DNA from: JAKVAV01 sp964651785
GTDB lineage: Bacteria; Bacteroidota; Bacteroidia; Flavobacteriales_D; Cryomorphaceae
Length of the DNA: 64,000 nt
Assembly (NCBI GenBank): GCA_964651785.1
Contig: CAZYWJ010000008.1
Coordinates: forward strand, 17,644-81,643
Direction: 5' to 3'
A model generated the notes under the pieces. It ran no database searches. It saw nothing but the letters and a program-made list of their open reading frames with translations, and had not been told where the DNA came from. Position numbers and translations under genes: made by a program. Of this stretch, positions 17,679 through 26,638 are shown one piece after another (position 1 is the first letter of the stretch; the number at the start of each line of letters is the position of its first letter).

Positions 17679-18578
17679 TCAGTATCCGGAACCTGCGCCT
17701 GAGATTTGCTCAATAGGATGCCAAGTCGTTTTGATTTCCTGAAAATCCATTATTCTCTGTGGGTTCAAGGCTGCCTCAGTTTTTGACTTGTAGTACTTTA
17801 CGCGCTTTAAATTTTCGGCAGCATACTGACCTATAGTAATGGAATCAGCAGATTCAGCATCCCAAATGGCAAATCCATTTACATCCATGTGAGAAGTAAA
17901 TTGATAGAGCAATTCTTCTCTGCTACCCGTAAGAACGTTAATGGTGCCGCCGGGAACATCAGAAGTAGCAATAACCTCAGCCATGCTAATGGCACAAGTC
18001 GGCATGCTTTCGGAAGCCAAAACGATGACCGTATTGGCTCCGCAAATGGCAGGGATGCAAGCTTCGAGAAAACCGAGTAAAGCCGTATGATCGGAAGCAC
18101 AAGCAGCAATGACGCCGGTGGGTTCGGGCACGGAAAAATTGAAATGAGACGAAGCCACGGGATTTACCGAACTGAATATTTGAACATACTTATCACACCA
18201 CCCGGCGTAGTGAACGAGGTAATCGACCGAAGCTGAAAATTCTTTCTTGGCCTTTCCGTCCGAATAACCCAGATCTTTCATTTCCCGAATAAACAACTCT
18301 TCTTTTTGCTGAAGCATTTCTGCAATTCGGTAAATGATTTGAGATCGGTTGTAAGCCGTCTTTTCTGCCCAGCCGGATTGCGCCTTTCGAGCGGCTACCA
18401 CGGCATTTCGAAAATCCTTTCGAGACGACAAGCAGACGTTGGCGATTAACTTTCCCGACTCATTTCGAATCGGATAAAAGCGCCCGCTTTCCGTTCTTGG
18501 AAATGCACCGCCGATGAAGAGTTTATACGTTTTCATGACTGCTAGTCCTTCGTTCGAAGGTGTGTTTTTCTTAGCCAT
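17679..18578 (-). CDS. Truncated, non-catalytic aldehyde dehydrogenase-like protein
   Basis: 299 residues that align with the N-terminal NAD-binding half of aldehyde dehydrogenases (FIGGAFPRTESGRFYPIRN, then PEPTGVIAACASDHTALLGFLEACIPAICGANTVIV, and GGTINVLTGSREELL). It lacks the catalytic cysteine and the ELGG glutamate; where the family has FTGSTEVG it reads FAIWDAESADS. The frame is open throughout and starts 1 nt inside the previous stop, so it looks like a maintained gene rather than decay. Paired with a full enzyme just upstream, it resembles the second domain of ALDH16, which is also non-catalytic. A structural or regulatory partner of the upstream enzyme is inferred. Confidence 0.82.
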   Translation of the reverse strand: MAKKNTPSNEGLAVMKTYKLFIGGAFPRTESGRFYPIRNESGKLIANVCLSSRKDFRNAVVAARKAQSGWAEKTAYNRSQIIYRIAEMLQQKEELFIREMKDLGYSDGKAKKEFSASVDYLVHYAGWCDKYVQIFSSVNPVASSHFNFSVPEPTGVIAACASDHTALLGFLEACIPAICGANTVIVLASESMPTCAISMAEVIATSDVPGGTINVLTGSREELLYQFTSHMDVNGFAIWDAESADSITIGQYAAENLKRVKYYKSKTEAALNPQRIMDFQEIKTTWHPIEQISGAGSGY

Positions 18579-20038
18579 TAATCTTGCAAGTTTAAATAAG
18601 CCGACAATCCGTGAATTCCTCCTTCTCGACCAAATCCGGACTCTTTGTATCCGCCAAAGGGCGAGGTCGGATCGAACTTATTGAACGTATTGGCCCAAAC
18701 TACCCCCGCCTGCAGACGCGTGGTGAGGTTGAAGATTTTTGATCCTTTATCCGTCCAAACGCCGGCCGAAAGTCCGTAGGGCGTATTGTTCGCTTTGTCA
18801 ATCACCTCATCTATCGTTCTGAACGTTTGCATGGCCAGCACGGGCCCGAAGATTTCTTCTTTTGAAATAATGCTGCTTTGCGATACATCGGTAAAAAGAG
18901 TGGGCTTGCACCAATAGCCTTTTTTAGGCACGGCCACATTTGATTGGTACATTTCAAACCCATCTTTTTGCCCCGCTTTCAAATATTTTTCAATCGTTTG
19001 AAGCTGCCCTTTCGAATTGATCGCACCGACATCGGTATTTTTATCCATGGGGTCGCCCACTATCAAGTGATCCATGCGGTGCTTGAGTTTCCGCACCACC
19101 TCTTCGGCCACACTCTCTTCGACGAAAAGCCGAGAACCAGCGCAGCATACATGGCCTTGATTGAAGTAAATTCCGTTTACAATTCCTTCAACCGCCTGAT
19201 CAATCGCCGCGTCTTCAAAAATGATGTTCGCCGCTTTTCCACCGAGTTCGAGTGTGAGTCGTGTTGAGGTACCCGCGAGCGAGCGTCGAATCATCTTACC
19301 CACTTCGGTAGATCCGGTGAAAGCCACTTTATCGATATCAGAGTGTTCTACGAGTGCCTTGCCCGTTTCGCCCGCGCCGGTGATGATATTCACCACGCCG
19401 TCAGGTAAGCCGGCATCTTGGATTAATTCGGCTAATTTCAACGCCGTAAGAGAAGTGGTTTCGGCGGGTTTTAACACTACGGTATTTCCACAGGCCAGAG
19501 CGGGAGCTATTTTCCAGGCTGCCATCAGCAAGGGGAAATTCCACGGAATGATCTGACCAACGACACCTACCGGTTGAGGTTTGCTGTTGGGAAAAGCATA
19601 GTCCAATTTATCGGCCCAACCGGCATGGTAGAAGAAATGAGCAGCCGCCAGGGGCACATCAACATCCCGAGATTCGCGAATGGGTTTGCCTCCATCCAAG
19701 GATTCAATTACAGCAAACTCGCGCGCGCGCTCTTGTATTAATCTGGCAATTCTGTAAATGTACTTTCCGCGATCAGCGGGAGAAGTTTTTGACCAAACCG
19801 TATCGTACGCCTTGCGTGCTGCCTTCACCGCTTTATCTACATCTTTTTCACCTGCCTGAGCTACTTCTGCGAGGTCTTCCTCAGTAGCAGGGTTTACCGA
19901 TGAGAAGTACTTTTTAGTAGTGGGAGCTACGAATTTTCCATCGATGAAAAGATCGTATCGTTTTTTGAGAGAGATATGCCCCGTGCTTTCAGGAGCAGGA
20001 GACAAATCCCAACTATTATCTTTATTAGTCTTAGCCAT
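18578..20038 (-). CDS. NAD(P)-dependent aldehyde dehydrogenase
   Basis: 486 residues from the ATG at 20038; an upstream TTG at 20053 is in frame but overlaps deoC and is less likely. All ALDH landmarks are present: IPWNFPLLMAAWKIAPALA, the GSTEVG nucleotide-binding motif, general base Glu264 in LTLELGGKAA and nucleophile Cys298 in FNQGHVCCAG. With deoC 1 bp upstream, oxidation of the acetaldehyde released from deoxyribose 5-phosphate is a plausible job, though the true substrate is not proved. The downstream partner lacks catalysis. Confidence 0.94.
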   Translation of the reverse strand: MAKTNKDNSWDLSPAPESTGHISLKKRYDLFIDGKFVAPTTKKYFSSVNPATEEDLAEVAQAGEKDVDKAVKAARKAYDTVWSKTSPADRGKYIYRIARLIQERAREFAVIESLDGGKPIRESRDVDVPLAAAHFFYHAGWADKLDYAFPNSKPQPVGVVGQIIPWNFPLLMAAWKIAPALACGNTVVLKPAETTSLTALKLAELIQDAGLPDGVVNIITGAGETGKALVEHSDIDKVAFTGSTEVGKMIRRSLAGTSTRLTLELGGKAANIIFEDAAIDQAVEGIVNGIYFNQGHVCCAGSRLFVEESVAEEVVRKLKHRMDHLIVGDPMDKNTDVGAINSKGQLQTIEKYLKAGQKDGFEMYQSNVAVPKKGYWCKPTLFTDVSQSSIISKEEIFGPVLAMQTFRTIDEVIDKANNTPYGLSAGVWTDKGSKIFNLTTRLQAGVVWANTFNKFDPTSPFGGYKESGFGREGGIHGLSAYLNLQD

Positions 20039-20039
20039 A

Positions 20040-20951
20040 TTAGTCCAGCGCAAAGTAATTTGCAGATTGATAAATTCCCGATTCCTGCTTTACCAATTGT
20101 TTCAGCAGGTCATTGGCCAGCGAGCTCGCTCCGAATCGAAACCACTCATTGGTGAGCCAAGCTTCGCCCAATGTTTCCTTTACCATGATCAGGTAATGCA
20201 AAGCCAGTTTAGCATTTGAGATTCCGCCCGCGGGCTTCATACCCACCATTTTACCGGTAGAGAAATAGTGATCGCGGATAGCCTCGAGCATAACCAAAGT
20301 AACGGGCATCGTGGAGGCGGGCTTAATCTTACCGGTGGAAGTCTTGATGAAATCGGCACCTGCAGCGATGGCAATTTGAGATGCGAAATAAACGGCATCA
20401 AGGTTTCCCAATTCTCCCGTTTCCAAAATCACCTTCAATCTGGCTTTTCCGCAAGCTTCTTTCACTGCGCTGATCTCATCGAAAACATAGGCATAATCTC
20501 CTTGATGAAATCGACCACGCGAAATCACCATGTCAATCTCATCGGCACCTTCGGCCACGGCCTCTTTGGTTTCCTCGATCTTGTATTTTCGAAACGATTG
20601 ACCTGATGGGAATGCAGTAGCGACAGAAGCCACTTTGATGCCTTTGTCACCGACCAACGATTTAGCCAATTTCACGAAAGTGGGATAAACGCACACCGCC
20701 GCTACATTGGGCAGGTCGGGCATACTGTGATGCAAGTGAGCCGCCTTATGGCAAAGCTGACGCACCTTACCTTCCGTATCTTTTCCTTCGAGGGTAGTAA
20801 GGTCGATCATATTCAAGGCCATTTTCAAACCCTGAATTTTCGCTTCCGATTTTATACTTCGACTTTGAAATCGGGAGCATCGTTCTTCCACTCCGACTTG
20901 ATCTACTGCCTTTCGCCTGATGTCGGATGGATTGAATGTTGATTTTGCCAA
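20040..20951 (-). CDS. deoC: Deoxyribose-phosphate aldolase
   Basis: 303 residues, class I aldolase TIM barrel. Schiff-base lysine Lys203 lies in GADFIKTSTGK, and GMKPAGGIS carries the second active-site lysine. It cleaves 2-deoxy-D-ribose 5-phosphate into acetaldehyde and glyceraldehyde 3-phosphate in nucleoside salvage. The start is TTG at 20951: no ATG occurs in frame for 43 codons, and a TATATTTG promoter box sits 15 bp ahead. It leads a three-gene cassette with two aldehyde dehydrogenase-type proteins. Confidence 0.94.
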   Translation of the reverse strand: MAKSTFNPSDIRRKAVDQVGVEERCSRFQSRSIKSEAKIQGLKMALNMIDLTTLEGKDTEGKVRQLCHKAAHLHHSMPDLPNVAAVCVYPTFVKLAKSLVGDKGIKVASVATAFPSGQSFRKYKIEETKEAVAEGADEIDMVISRGRFHQGDYAYVFDEISAVKEACGKARLKVILETGELGNLDAVYFASQIAIAAGADFIKTSTGKIKPASTMPVTLVMLEAIRDHYFSTGKMVGMKPAGGISNAKLALHYLIMVKETLGEAWLTNEWFRFGASSLANDLLKQLVKQESGIYQSANYFALD

Positions 20952-20965
20952 AAGTTGGTTTTTTT

Positions 20966-20973
20966 CAAATATA
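20966..20973 (-). promoter_or_regulatory. -7 promoter box TATATTTG before deoC
   Basis: Exact match to TAnnTTTG, 14-15 nt ahead of the TTG start of deoC on the minus strand. The short spacing fits the other boxes in this window and supports the TTG as the real start. Confidence 0.45.
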
Positions 20974-21000
20974 GAAAAAGCTAGTCAAGACCGGCAATAC

Positions 21001-21032
21001 AAAAGGTCAGCCACCTTCAGGGCTGACCTTTT
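21001..21032 (-). terminator. Intrinsic terminator of the IgGFc-binding-like gene
   Basis: Perfect 12-bp inverted repeat (AAAAGGTCAGCC and its complement) with an 8-nt loop, ending in TTTT on the minus strand, 25 bp after the stop codon of the 1139-residue gene. The A-tract on the other arm would let it work in either direction, but no plus-strand gene ends here. Confidence 0.8.
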
Positions 21033-21056
21033 GAAAATTTGGTGAAATTGATAGGA

Positions 21057-24000
21057 TTATTTGGCAATCATTAATTTCTGAATTTCAGTAAATGATGCGC
21101 TCGTCATTCTGACTAAATACAATCCGTTGTTCAGGTATGACCCGTCGAATTCCACTCGTCTGCTACCTGCATGTTCCGATTGTCCATTGTATAAGACTTC
21201 AATCACTCTTCCGTTAAGGTCGAGTACTTCTACGGCCAATCGCTCATTTTCAGCTATGGTAAAAACTACCATTGTCTGACCCTCGGTAGGATTGGGCTGC
21301 AGTTTGAGAGAATGTACAAATTCCTGACTTTGCGCCGGAATTATTGGCAATTCCACAGATTCTACGGAAGGACAGCCTGATGCTAAATCTCCATTAAAGA
21401 AAATGTCGGGACCTCCGGTAGAACTCAACTGCACGGAGCTAAAATCACCTAAATCAATTGCAAACAAACCACCATCTTCGCCACTGGCCCCATTGGCTAT
21501 ACATAATCTACCATCACTAAGAAGGGCAGCTCCGTTAATCTCATCAAAACCGAGCTCTACAAATGAATTGTCCAATAGATTAGTCAGCGTACCACTATTG
21601 CGATTTATATACCAAAGAATTTGTTCGTCTGCATTGCCCGTGGCAACCAAATCGCCCCCTGCGATATCTACACCGGAAAAAGCCACATTCGCTATGGCAA
21701 TTCCATCTTCAATCTCGATGCTGTAGACCGTGCTATTTGAAGATTTAGCCAAATAAAGTATTCCATTAAAATCGAAGGTAGCTGCGGGAAATCCACTTAA
21801 AGACTGACCCGAAGCCGTTTCAATAGGTATGCCTTGTAAAACGTAAGAGCCCGACTCAGCATCAAAAATGTCCAGATTGCTGCCTCTGACTGAATAAATC
21901 AAACCATCAGGACTTACGGCTATATGGTTGTCATCCGTGCTGAAACCTTCAATTAAGTTTAGCTCGAGAGAATTGTCTTCGCCCAATGTGATACCGTATA
22001 ATTCATTATCTGCATTATTTGACGGGTACCCCGTGTAAAAAGTCAGGAAGTTTTCACACTCACCGGCTTGCAGACGCTCCGCACATCCTGAAGCCATGTC
22101 TCCATTTCCGGTCGTGAAGGATTCACCATCCAAAAAGAGGTTGTAAATACCTAATTGGTTACCCATATCGTCTCCGAGAAATAGTTTATTTCGATCCCTT
22201 ACACTTACCAGTCCGTTTCCTTCATCGGTAATGGCCAGTCCGGTAACGAGTGGAGGCACATTTTGAACTGCCGATACTTCTCCCTCGGTATTCAATTCAA
22301 ATACGCGTCCATTAAAATCTCTGGTAGCCAGATATAGATTACCATCTTCGCGGTAGGCGAGATCTCCCCCGTGAACGGGTGCATCTCTAAAAAAAGACAC
22401 CATTCCCGTTTCGGTATCTACGCTGTAGATTGCCTCATTATTTTCACTTCCTATATAAAACACACCGTCGGGACTGAAGCCTGCCGCTACCGCACCTCCT
22501 AAGGTTTCAGACAATACAATCTCCTCACTGAGTGTTCCGTTTTCAACGCTTACATCCAACTTTCTGAAATTACCGTTGGTTGACCGTACGATATAAACCA
22601 TGTTTTCGCTTTCGCTGTAAGCTATATGAAAACTATAGGACAGAGCGAGCAATTCTTCCAATTCAGCAGTTTCATCATCATCGCTTAAGGTTATTTCAAA
22701 AAGTTTTGAATCTCCTGACCCTGTAGGATTATTGGCTAAGAAATAGCGAAAGCTCAGGCAGTCACCTTGATCAACGGGAACGCACTCACAATCCTCGCTC
22801 CAAACACCGACTGCCCCGGCCACATTACATGAAGTGCCGGGAAGCGCAGCGCCATTAGGCGTACCCTCACAATCCAAAACGGCCGCTGTCCATGTCACAT
22901 TTACTTCCTGTGTGAGGTCGCCTTGGAATGCCGTGAGAATATCTTCTCCTTCATTCTCACCCGTATAACAGAATTCAGCTATTCCGTTTTCATCGGTAAA
23001 ACTAAAACCACTTGCTTCATTTACTCCTGTAACGATAAAATCAATTCGAATTCCTTCTAAAGGTTCTCCGTCAGCGTCGGTAAGTTCTGCTTGAAAACAT
23101 TGTTGAGTGAAGGCTGGTCCTTCAGAAAATGCGGGGCTCAGAGCTAAACTGTTTACTTCAGCTACCGCCGAATAAACTTGACCGCCCGGATAGGCGTAGG
23201 AATCATCATCATTTGTTCCGTAGACGAATACCCCGAAGGCAGTACTGCTGGTCAGAGTGTAGGTTCCCAAGTCCACCGGTATCTGGGCAGAGTTAAAATT
23301 CGTTCCGGGAATTGGAGAGAAATCTTCCGAAGGAATATTTACTCCATCTAGTTGAATGCTTCCCACACCGTTGTTATCCACTACGATATTCAAGTGGTTC
23401 GTAACAAATCCGGTTGCGGGTGTTGATACGGTATAACTACCCAAAAACTGTTCTCGCGGAGGAATAATCATCATGGCGGGGTCGCCGACGAATTCGTCAC
23501 TGTCTATTTCATTTCCTTGCATAAATTGCGCTACCAAGACCGGGGCAGTACTTTGGATTGATGAAGCCACGGATAAATTGATTTCTATGAACTCACCTCT
23601 GTCCAACAGACCTTGTGATGCACCGTTGACATTAATATCGGTGTTATCTTCTGAAGCTAAGATTCTGAAAATATCGCCATTTTCTCTTTCGGCAAAAGGA
23701 ACGGTTACAAACGACTGCCCCCAACTATTAGAAGGTGGAATCATTTCGGTTAAGTGATCACAAAAGGCGACACCAATCGGGACATTTGCGCAAAAATGAC
23801 CTCCAAATACACCCACCGGTGAAGATGCCTCGATAGTTGTTCCAGTTAAATCGACGCCGGCTCCGCTTCTTCCTTGGTATGTTTCACCCTCATCCAGAGT
23901 AATAACAAAAGGCACTCCGGCTATATTACCCCCGTATGAAGCAGTAGGTGTAATGGTTATGGTGGTATTATCTTCTTTAGCCACAATACCGAATTGTGAT

Positions 24001-24476
24001 CCGTCGGGAAATGTTCCGCTGTAACTCATCACCAAATACTCATTTTCCCAAGCCGCTGTGGGAATAGCCAAGTAAGCATCCGTGGAAAAATTTCGTTGGT
24101 TTAATCCGTAGACCGAAATGGGATTGTCAGAAGTCACATGTATACCCAGATCATCAATCACATTGGTTCCGATGACTAAAGCTTCATCCGGGATAAATAC
24201 GGTAATAAGTTCTCCAGGGCTGACGGAGAAATCTTCGTTAAAACCGAGACTCTCAATTTCTACCGTTCCCGAAGCACCGGTTTGACTGGAAATAAAAATT
24301 TGAAGGTCTATAAGCTGCGGCGGAGTAAAGTCGAAATCTTCTTCTACCGTTTCGTTAAAAACAAGCCAAAAATCGTTGCCGATACTGGTTTGTTGTGCGT
24401 TAGAATTGTAGTTAAACAGGGAGAAAAAGCATAAACATGCCAATCCCCTAACGAGGTAATTTTTGGTTAAAATCAT
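21057..24476 (-). CDS. Secreted T9SS cargo with IgGFc-binding-like region and two duplicated modules
   Basis: 1139 residues. After a signal peptide (ends SNAQ, about residue 28) comes an IgGFc_binding-like region (about 30-440; GNDFWLVF, ISVYGLNQR, AYLAIPTAAWENEY, EDNTTITITP, PVGVFGGH). A Big_1-like beta domain follows (about 455-535), then a short Cys-rich linker (CEGTPNGAALPGTSCNVAG) of a kind common in Flavobacteriales surface proteins. Two tandem modules of about 230 residues (about 571-805 and 805-1034) follow, each starting with a Cys and ending GDMASGC or GDLASGC, probably propeller-like. The last 85 residues are a T9SS type A sorting domain (LQPNPTEGQ ... NGLYLVRM ... KLMIAK). Surface adhesion is inferred; the ligand is unknown. 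Confidence 0.88.
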   Translation of the reverse strand: MILTKNYLVRGLACLCFFSLFNYNSNAQQTSIGNDFWLVFNETVEEDFDFTPPQLIDLQIFISSQTGASGTVEIESLGFNEDFSVSPGELITVFIPDEALVIGTNVIDDLGIHVTSDNPISVYGLNQRNFSTDAYLAIPTAAWENEYLVMSYSGTFPDGSQFGIVAKEDNTTITITPTASYGGNIAGVPFVITLDEGETYQGRSGAGVDLTGTTIEASSPVGVFGGHFCANVPIGVAFCDHLTEMIPPSNSWGQSFVTVPFAERENGDIFRILASEDNTDINVNGASQGLLDRGEFIEINLSVASSIQSTAPVLVAQFMQGNEIDSDEFVGDPAMMIIPPREQFLGSYTVSTPATGFVTNHLNIVVDNNGVGSIQLDGVNIPSEDFSPIPGTNFNSAQIPVDLGTYTLTSSTAFGVFVYGTNDDDSYAYPGGQVYSAVAEVNSLALSPAFSEGPAFTQQCFQAELTDADGEPLEGIRIDFIVTGVNEASGFSFTDENGIAEFCYTGENEGEDILTAFQGDLTQEVNVTWTAAVLDCEGTPNGAALPGTSCNVAGAVGVWSEDCECVPVDQGDCLSFRYFLANNPTGSGDSKLFEITLSDDDETAELEELLALSYSFHIAYSESENMVYIVRSTNGNFRKLDVSVENGTLSEEIVLSETLGGAVAAGFSPDGVFYIGSENNEAIYSVDTETGMVSFFRDAPVHGGDLAYREDGNLYLATRDFNGRVFELNTEGEVSAVQNVPPLVTGLAITDEGNGLVSVRDRNKLFLGDDMGNQLGIYNLFLDGESFTTGNGDMASGCAERLQAGECENFLTFYTGYPSNNADNELYGITLGEDNSLELNLIEGFSTDDNHIAVSPDGLIYSVRGSNLDIFDAESGSYVLQGIPIETASGQSLSGFPAATFDFNGILYLAKSSNSTVYSIEIEDGIAIANVAFSGVDIAGGDLVATGNADEQILWYINRNSGTLTNLLDNSFVELGFDEINGAALLSDGRLCIANGASGEDGGLFAIDLGDFSSVQLSSTGGPDIFFNGDLASGCPSVESVELPIIPAQSQEFVHSLKLQPNPTEGQTMVVFTIAENERLAVEVLDLNGRVIEVLYNGQSEHAGSRRVEFDGSYLNNGLYLVRMTSASFTEIQKLMIAK

Positions 24477-24650
24477 GGTATTGAAATTTTAGTTAGAATG
24501 TGAAGCTACTAAAATCTATAACACCCGGTTAACTTTTTTATGCTTTAACTTTCAAAAATCGTAGTTCGTCGATGATTTTCGGACACTGAAAGAAATATTC
24601 ATGTTTGCATCGTATCTATATAGCGGCTAAAATGAATAAAGCCTTCAAAT

Positions 24651-24683
24651 AAAAAACCGTCTCAAACATACGTTAGAGACGGT
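24651..24683 (-). terminator. Intrinsic terminator after the tonB pair
   Basis: On the minus strand an 8-bp stem ACCGTCTC/GAGACGGT with a 12-nt loop is followed by six T residues, 22 bp after the stop of the tonB gene at 24705. It closes the ruvA-sprA-gcvH-vanZ-tonB-tonB run. The rest of the 228-bp gap up to 24476 is AT-rich and shows no gene. Confidence 0.8.
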
Positions 24684-24704
24684 CTAATAGACTAATAAAA
24701 TATA

Positions 24705-25373
24705 CTATTTCAGTGTAAAACGGATAGGCAGGTTATACTGAACCTTAACGGATTTTCCTCTCTGTTTTCCCGGTTTCCACTTCGGCATATTCTCTACTAC
24801 CCGAATTGCTTCTTCATCACAGCCTCCGCCTATAGATCGTAAAACTTTTACATCCTTCACGGCTCCTTCTTCATTCACCACAAAGGTTACATATACGGTA
24901 CCTTGAATTCCGGCATCTTTAGCAATAGCAGGGTACTTAATGTTCTTTCCCAAATACTTCATCAAGGCAGCCTCACCGCCCGGGAAGCTAGGCATTTCCT
25001 CAACAATGGTAAAGATTTGTTCTTCAACAACCTCTTCTTCTACTTCTTCGATGAACTCAATCTCCGTTTCCTCATCTACTTCGAGGTCTTCGATTACCAG
25101 CTCCTCTTCGATTTCTTCTTCATCCTCTACAATCTCAATAACGGTAGTGGGTGCAGGAGGTGGTGGTGGAGGTGGCGGTTGCTGTTGAGATATGGGAATA
25201 ATTTCTTCTTCAATCAGATCCAATTCGAGTTCTCCCAAATCTTTTACTTCCGTTTCAAAAGCTTTCCATTCAAAAGCTACTAAAACCAAAGCTAATGAAA
25301 ACAACAAACCGATAATTATGAGCGGCAGACGCTTCTTTTCAAGATTTGCTTCGGGACTTTTCTTCAATTCCAT
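24705..25373 (-). CDS. TonB-family energy transducer (copy with polyproline linker)
   Basis: 222 residues: cytoplasmic start, one membrane helix (about 17-35), a spacer with eight consecutive prolines followed by a strongly acidic Glu/Asp stretch, and a C-terminal TonB domain (about 140-222; FPGGEAALMKYLGKNIKYPAIA, GTVYVTFVVNEEG, NMPKWKPGKQRGK). It would carry proton-motive energy from ExbBD to outer-membrane transporters; no exbBD gene is in the window. It lies 100 bp after a paralogous tonB and has its own terminator. Confidence 0.9.
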   Translation of the reverse strand: MELKKSPEANLEKKRLPLIIIGLLFSLALVLVAFEWKAFETEVKDLGELELDLIEEEIIPISQQQPPPPPPPPAPTTVIEIVEDEEEIEEELVIEDLEVDEETEIEFIEEVEEEVVEEQIFTIVEEMPSFPGGEAALMKYLGKNIKYPAIAKDAGIQGTVYVTFVVNEEGAVKDVKVLRSIGGGCDEEAIRVVENMPKWKPGKQRGKSVKVQYNLPIRFTLK

Positions 25374-25473
25374 TTGTTCCGTTTTTTACAGACTCAGCGA
25401 AAATAGTAAAGTTTGACTACTTATCCGTTGAGAGTGGTGAATTTTAACTTAAGGATTATATCAAGTATTGTTC

Positions 25474-26169
25474 CTAATTTCTTAGAGTAAAGGAGATGGG
25501 CATAACGAATCGAACATTGACGGGCCTTCCGTTATTGAACCCCGGATTCCATTTAGGCATGGCTTTCACGACTTTCAAGGCTTCTTCATCCAATCCGCCT
25601 CCGACTCCGCGAAGAACTTCGATATCCTGAATTGATCCATCTTTGGCAACCACAAAACCGATATAAACCTTTCCGGAAATTCCTGCATCTTTAGCCATTT
25701 GCGGAAAATTCAGATTGCCTTTTAAAAATGCCCGTCGGGCCGCTTCTCCACCCGGAAATTCGGGCATTACATCGGCAAAAATAAGAGGTTCTTCATCCAC
25801 GTTTTCTTCCGAAACCGGTGTTATGTCATAGACAATAGGTTCTTCTTCGATATCGGGAAATTCAAAATCATCCATCGGAATTTTCTCATCGTCAAAGGTG
25901 AATGCATCAATTACGGCTTTGGTCACTTCTTTTTGGACATCGGGTTTGTTCTTGATGATTTTTTCTTCACTTCGAAATGAGTTCGGAATGTCCTCCACCT
26001 CAAAAACGGAGATTTCATCATCCATTGTCCCGGCAAATGTGTTTTCCTCAATTGGTGTTCTCCATTCAAAAGCTGAGAGAACAAAGGCGCAAGCTACGGC
26101 AAGGCCTAATAAGAATAAGGTTGGTTTTTTGCGTTCGAGTTCTACCTCGCGCGATTTTTTAATCTGCAT
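25474..26169 (-). CDS. TonB-family energy transducer (second copy)
   Basis: 231 residues, built like its neighbour: membrane helix (about 15-33), acidic spacer without a polyproline run, and a C-terminal TonB domain (FPGGEAARRAFLKGNLNFPQMA, GKVYIGFVVAKDG, AMPKWNPGFNNGRP). The conserved C-terminal domains and different spacers suggest an old tandem duplication with different reach or partners. It lies 43 bp after vanZ. Confidence 0.9.
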   Translation of the reverse strand: MQIKKSREVELERKKPTLFLLGLAVACAFVLSAFEWRTPIEENTFAGTMDDEISVFEVEDIPNSFRSEEKIIKNKPDVQKEVTKAVIDAFTFDDEKIPMDDFEFPDIEEEPIVYDITPVSEENVDEEPLIFADVMPEFPGGEAARRAFLKGNLNFPQMAKDAGISGKVYIGFVVAKDGSIQDIEVLRGVGGGLDEEALKVVKAMPKWNPGFNNGRPVNVRFVMPISFTLRN

Positions 26170-26212
26170 AGTACACGGTTTTTAGTACAGAAAAAAACCG
26201 CTTTGTGGCCAC

Positions 26213-26638
26213 TCAGCTTTTTTGTCTGCGGAGTTTAGTGAAGATGAAAACTGCAAACACTGTGCCTAAGACTGCGCCGACTGTATCTGCCAGAAAATCA
26301 AGCAGACTCGCATACCTCGAGGGAAAAGCATAACCTTGAAGCAGCTCCGTGGCCCCTCCATAAACTACTCCTAAAAATGCAATGATCCCAAGCGATTTGG
26401 TTTCCCATTTTTCATCTCTACGGATTAAACCCCAAACCATTAAGAAACTTAACAAGCCAAAAACGGCCACATGGCCAATTTTGTCTTCAATATCAATAGC
26501 CCAAAAGTCGAAGTCAGGAAGATCTTTTCCCGGAAGGGACATGAGTAAAAGAATAAAGGCGGCCCAAATCAGAGCCGCCCCGTATGCATTTATGAATGAA
26601 GGTTTCTTAACCTGCGTGTTCTTCGTATGCTGCTGCAT
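26213..26638 (-). CDS. VanZ-like family membrane protein
   Basis: 141 residues, four membrane helices, with DKIGHVAVFGLLSFLMVWG and the GGATELLQGYAFPSRYASLLDFLADTVGA motif typical of VanZ-like proteins. The biochemical role of this family is uncertain. Its ATG lies 32 bp inside the end of gcvH, so translation is probably coupled; no later in-frame ATG would preserve the first helix. Confidence 0.87.
   Translation of the reverse strand: MQQHTKNTQVKKPSFINAYGAALIWAAFILLLMSLPGKDLPDFDFWAIDIEDKIGHVAVFGLLSFLMVWGLIRRDEKWETKSLGIIAFLGVVYGGATELLQGYAFPSRYASLLDFLADTVGAVLGTVFAVFIFTKLRRQKS

Noticed and set aside
17679..18578. Pseudogene call for the short aldehyde dehydrogenase-like gene
   Set aside because: The frame is intact with coupled start, normal composition and no remnant of the missing half downstream, so a maintained short protein is more likely.
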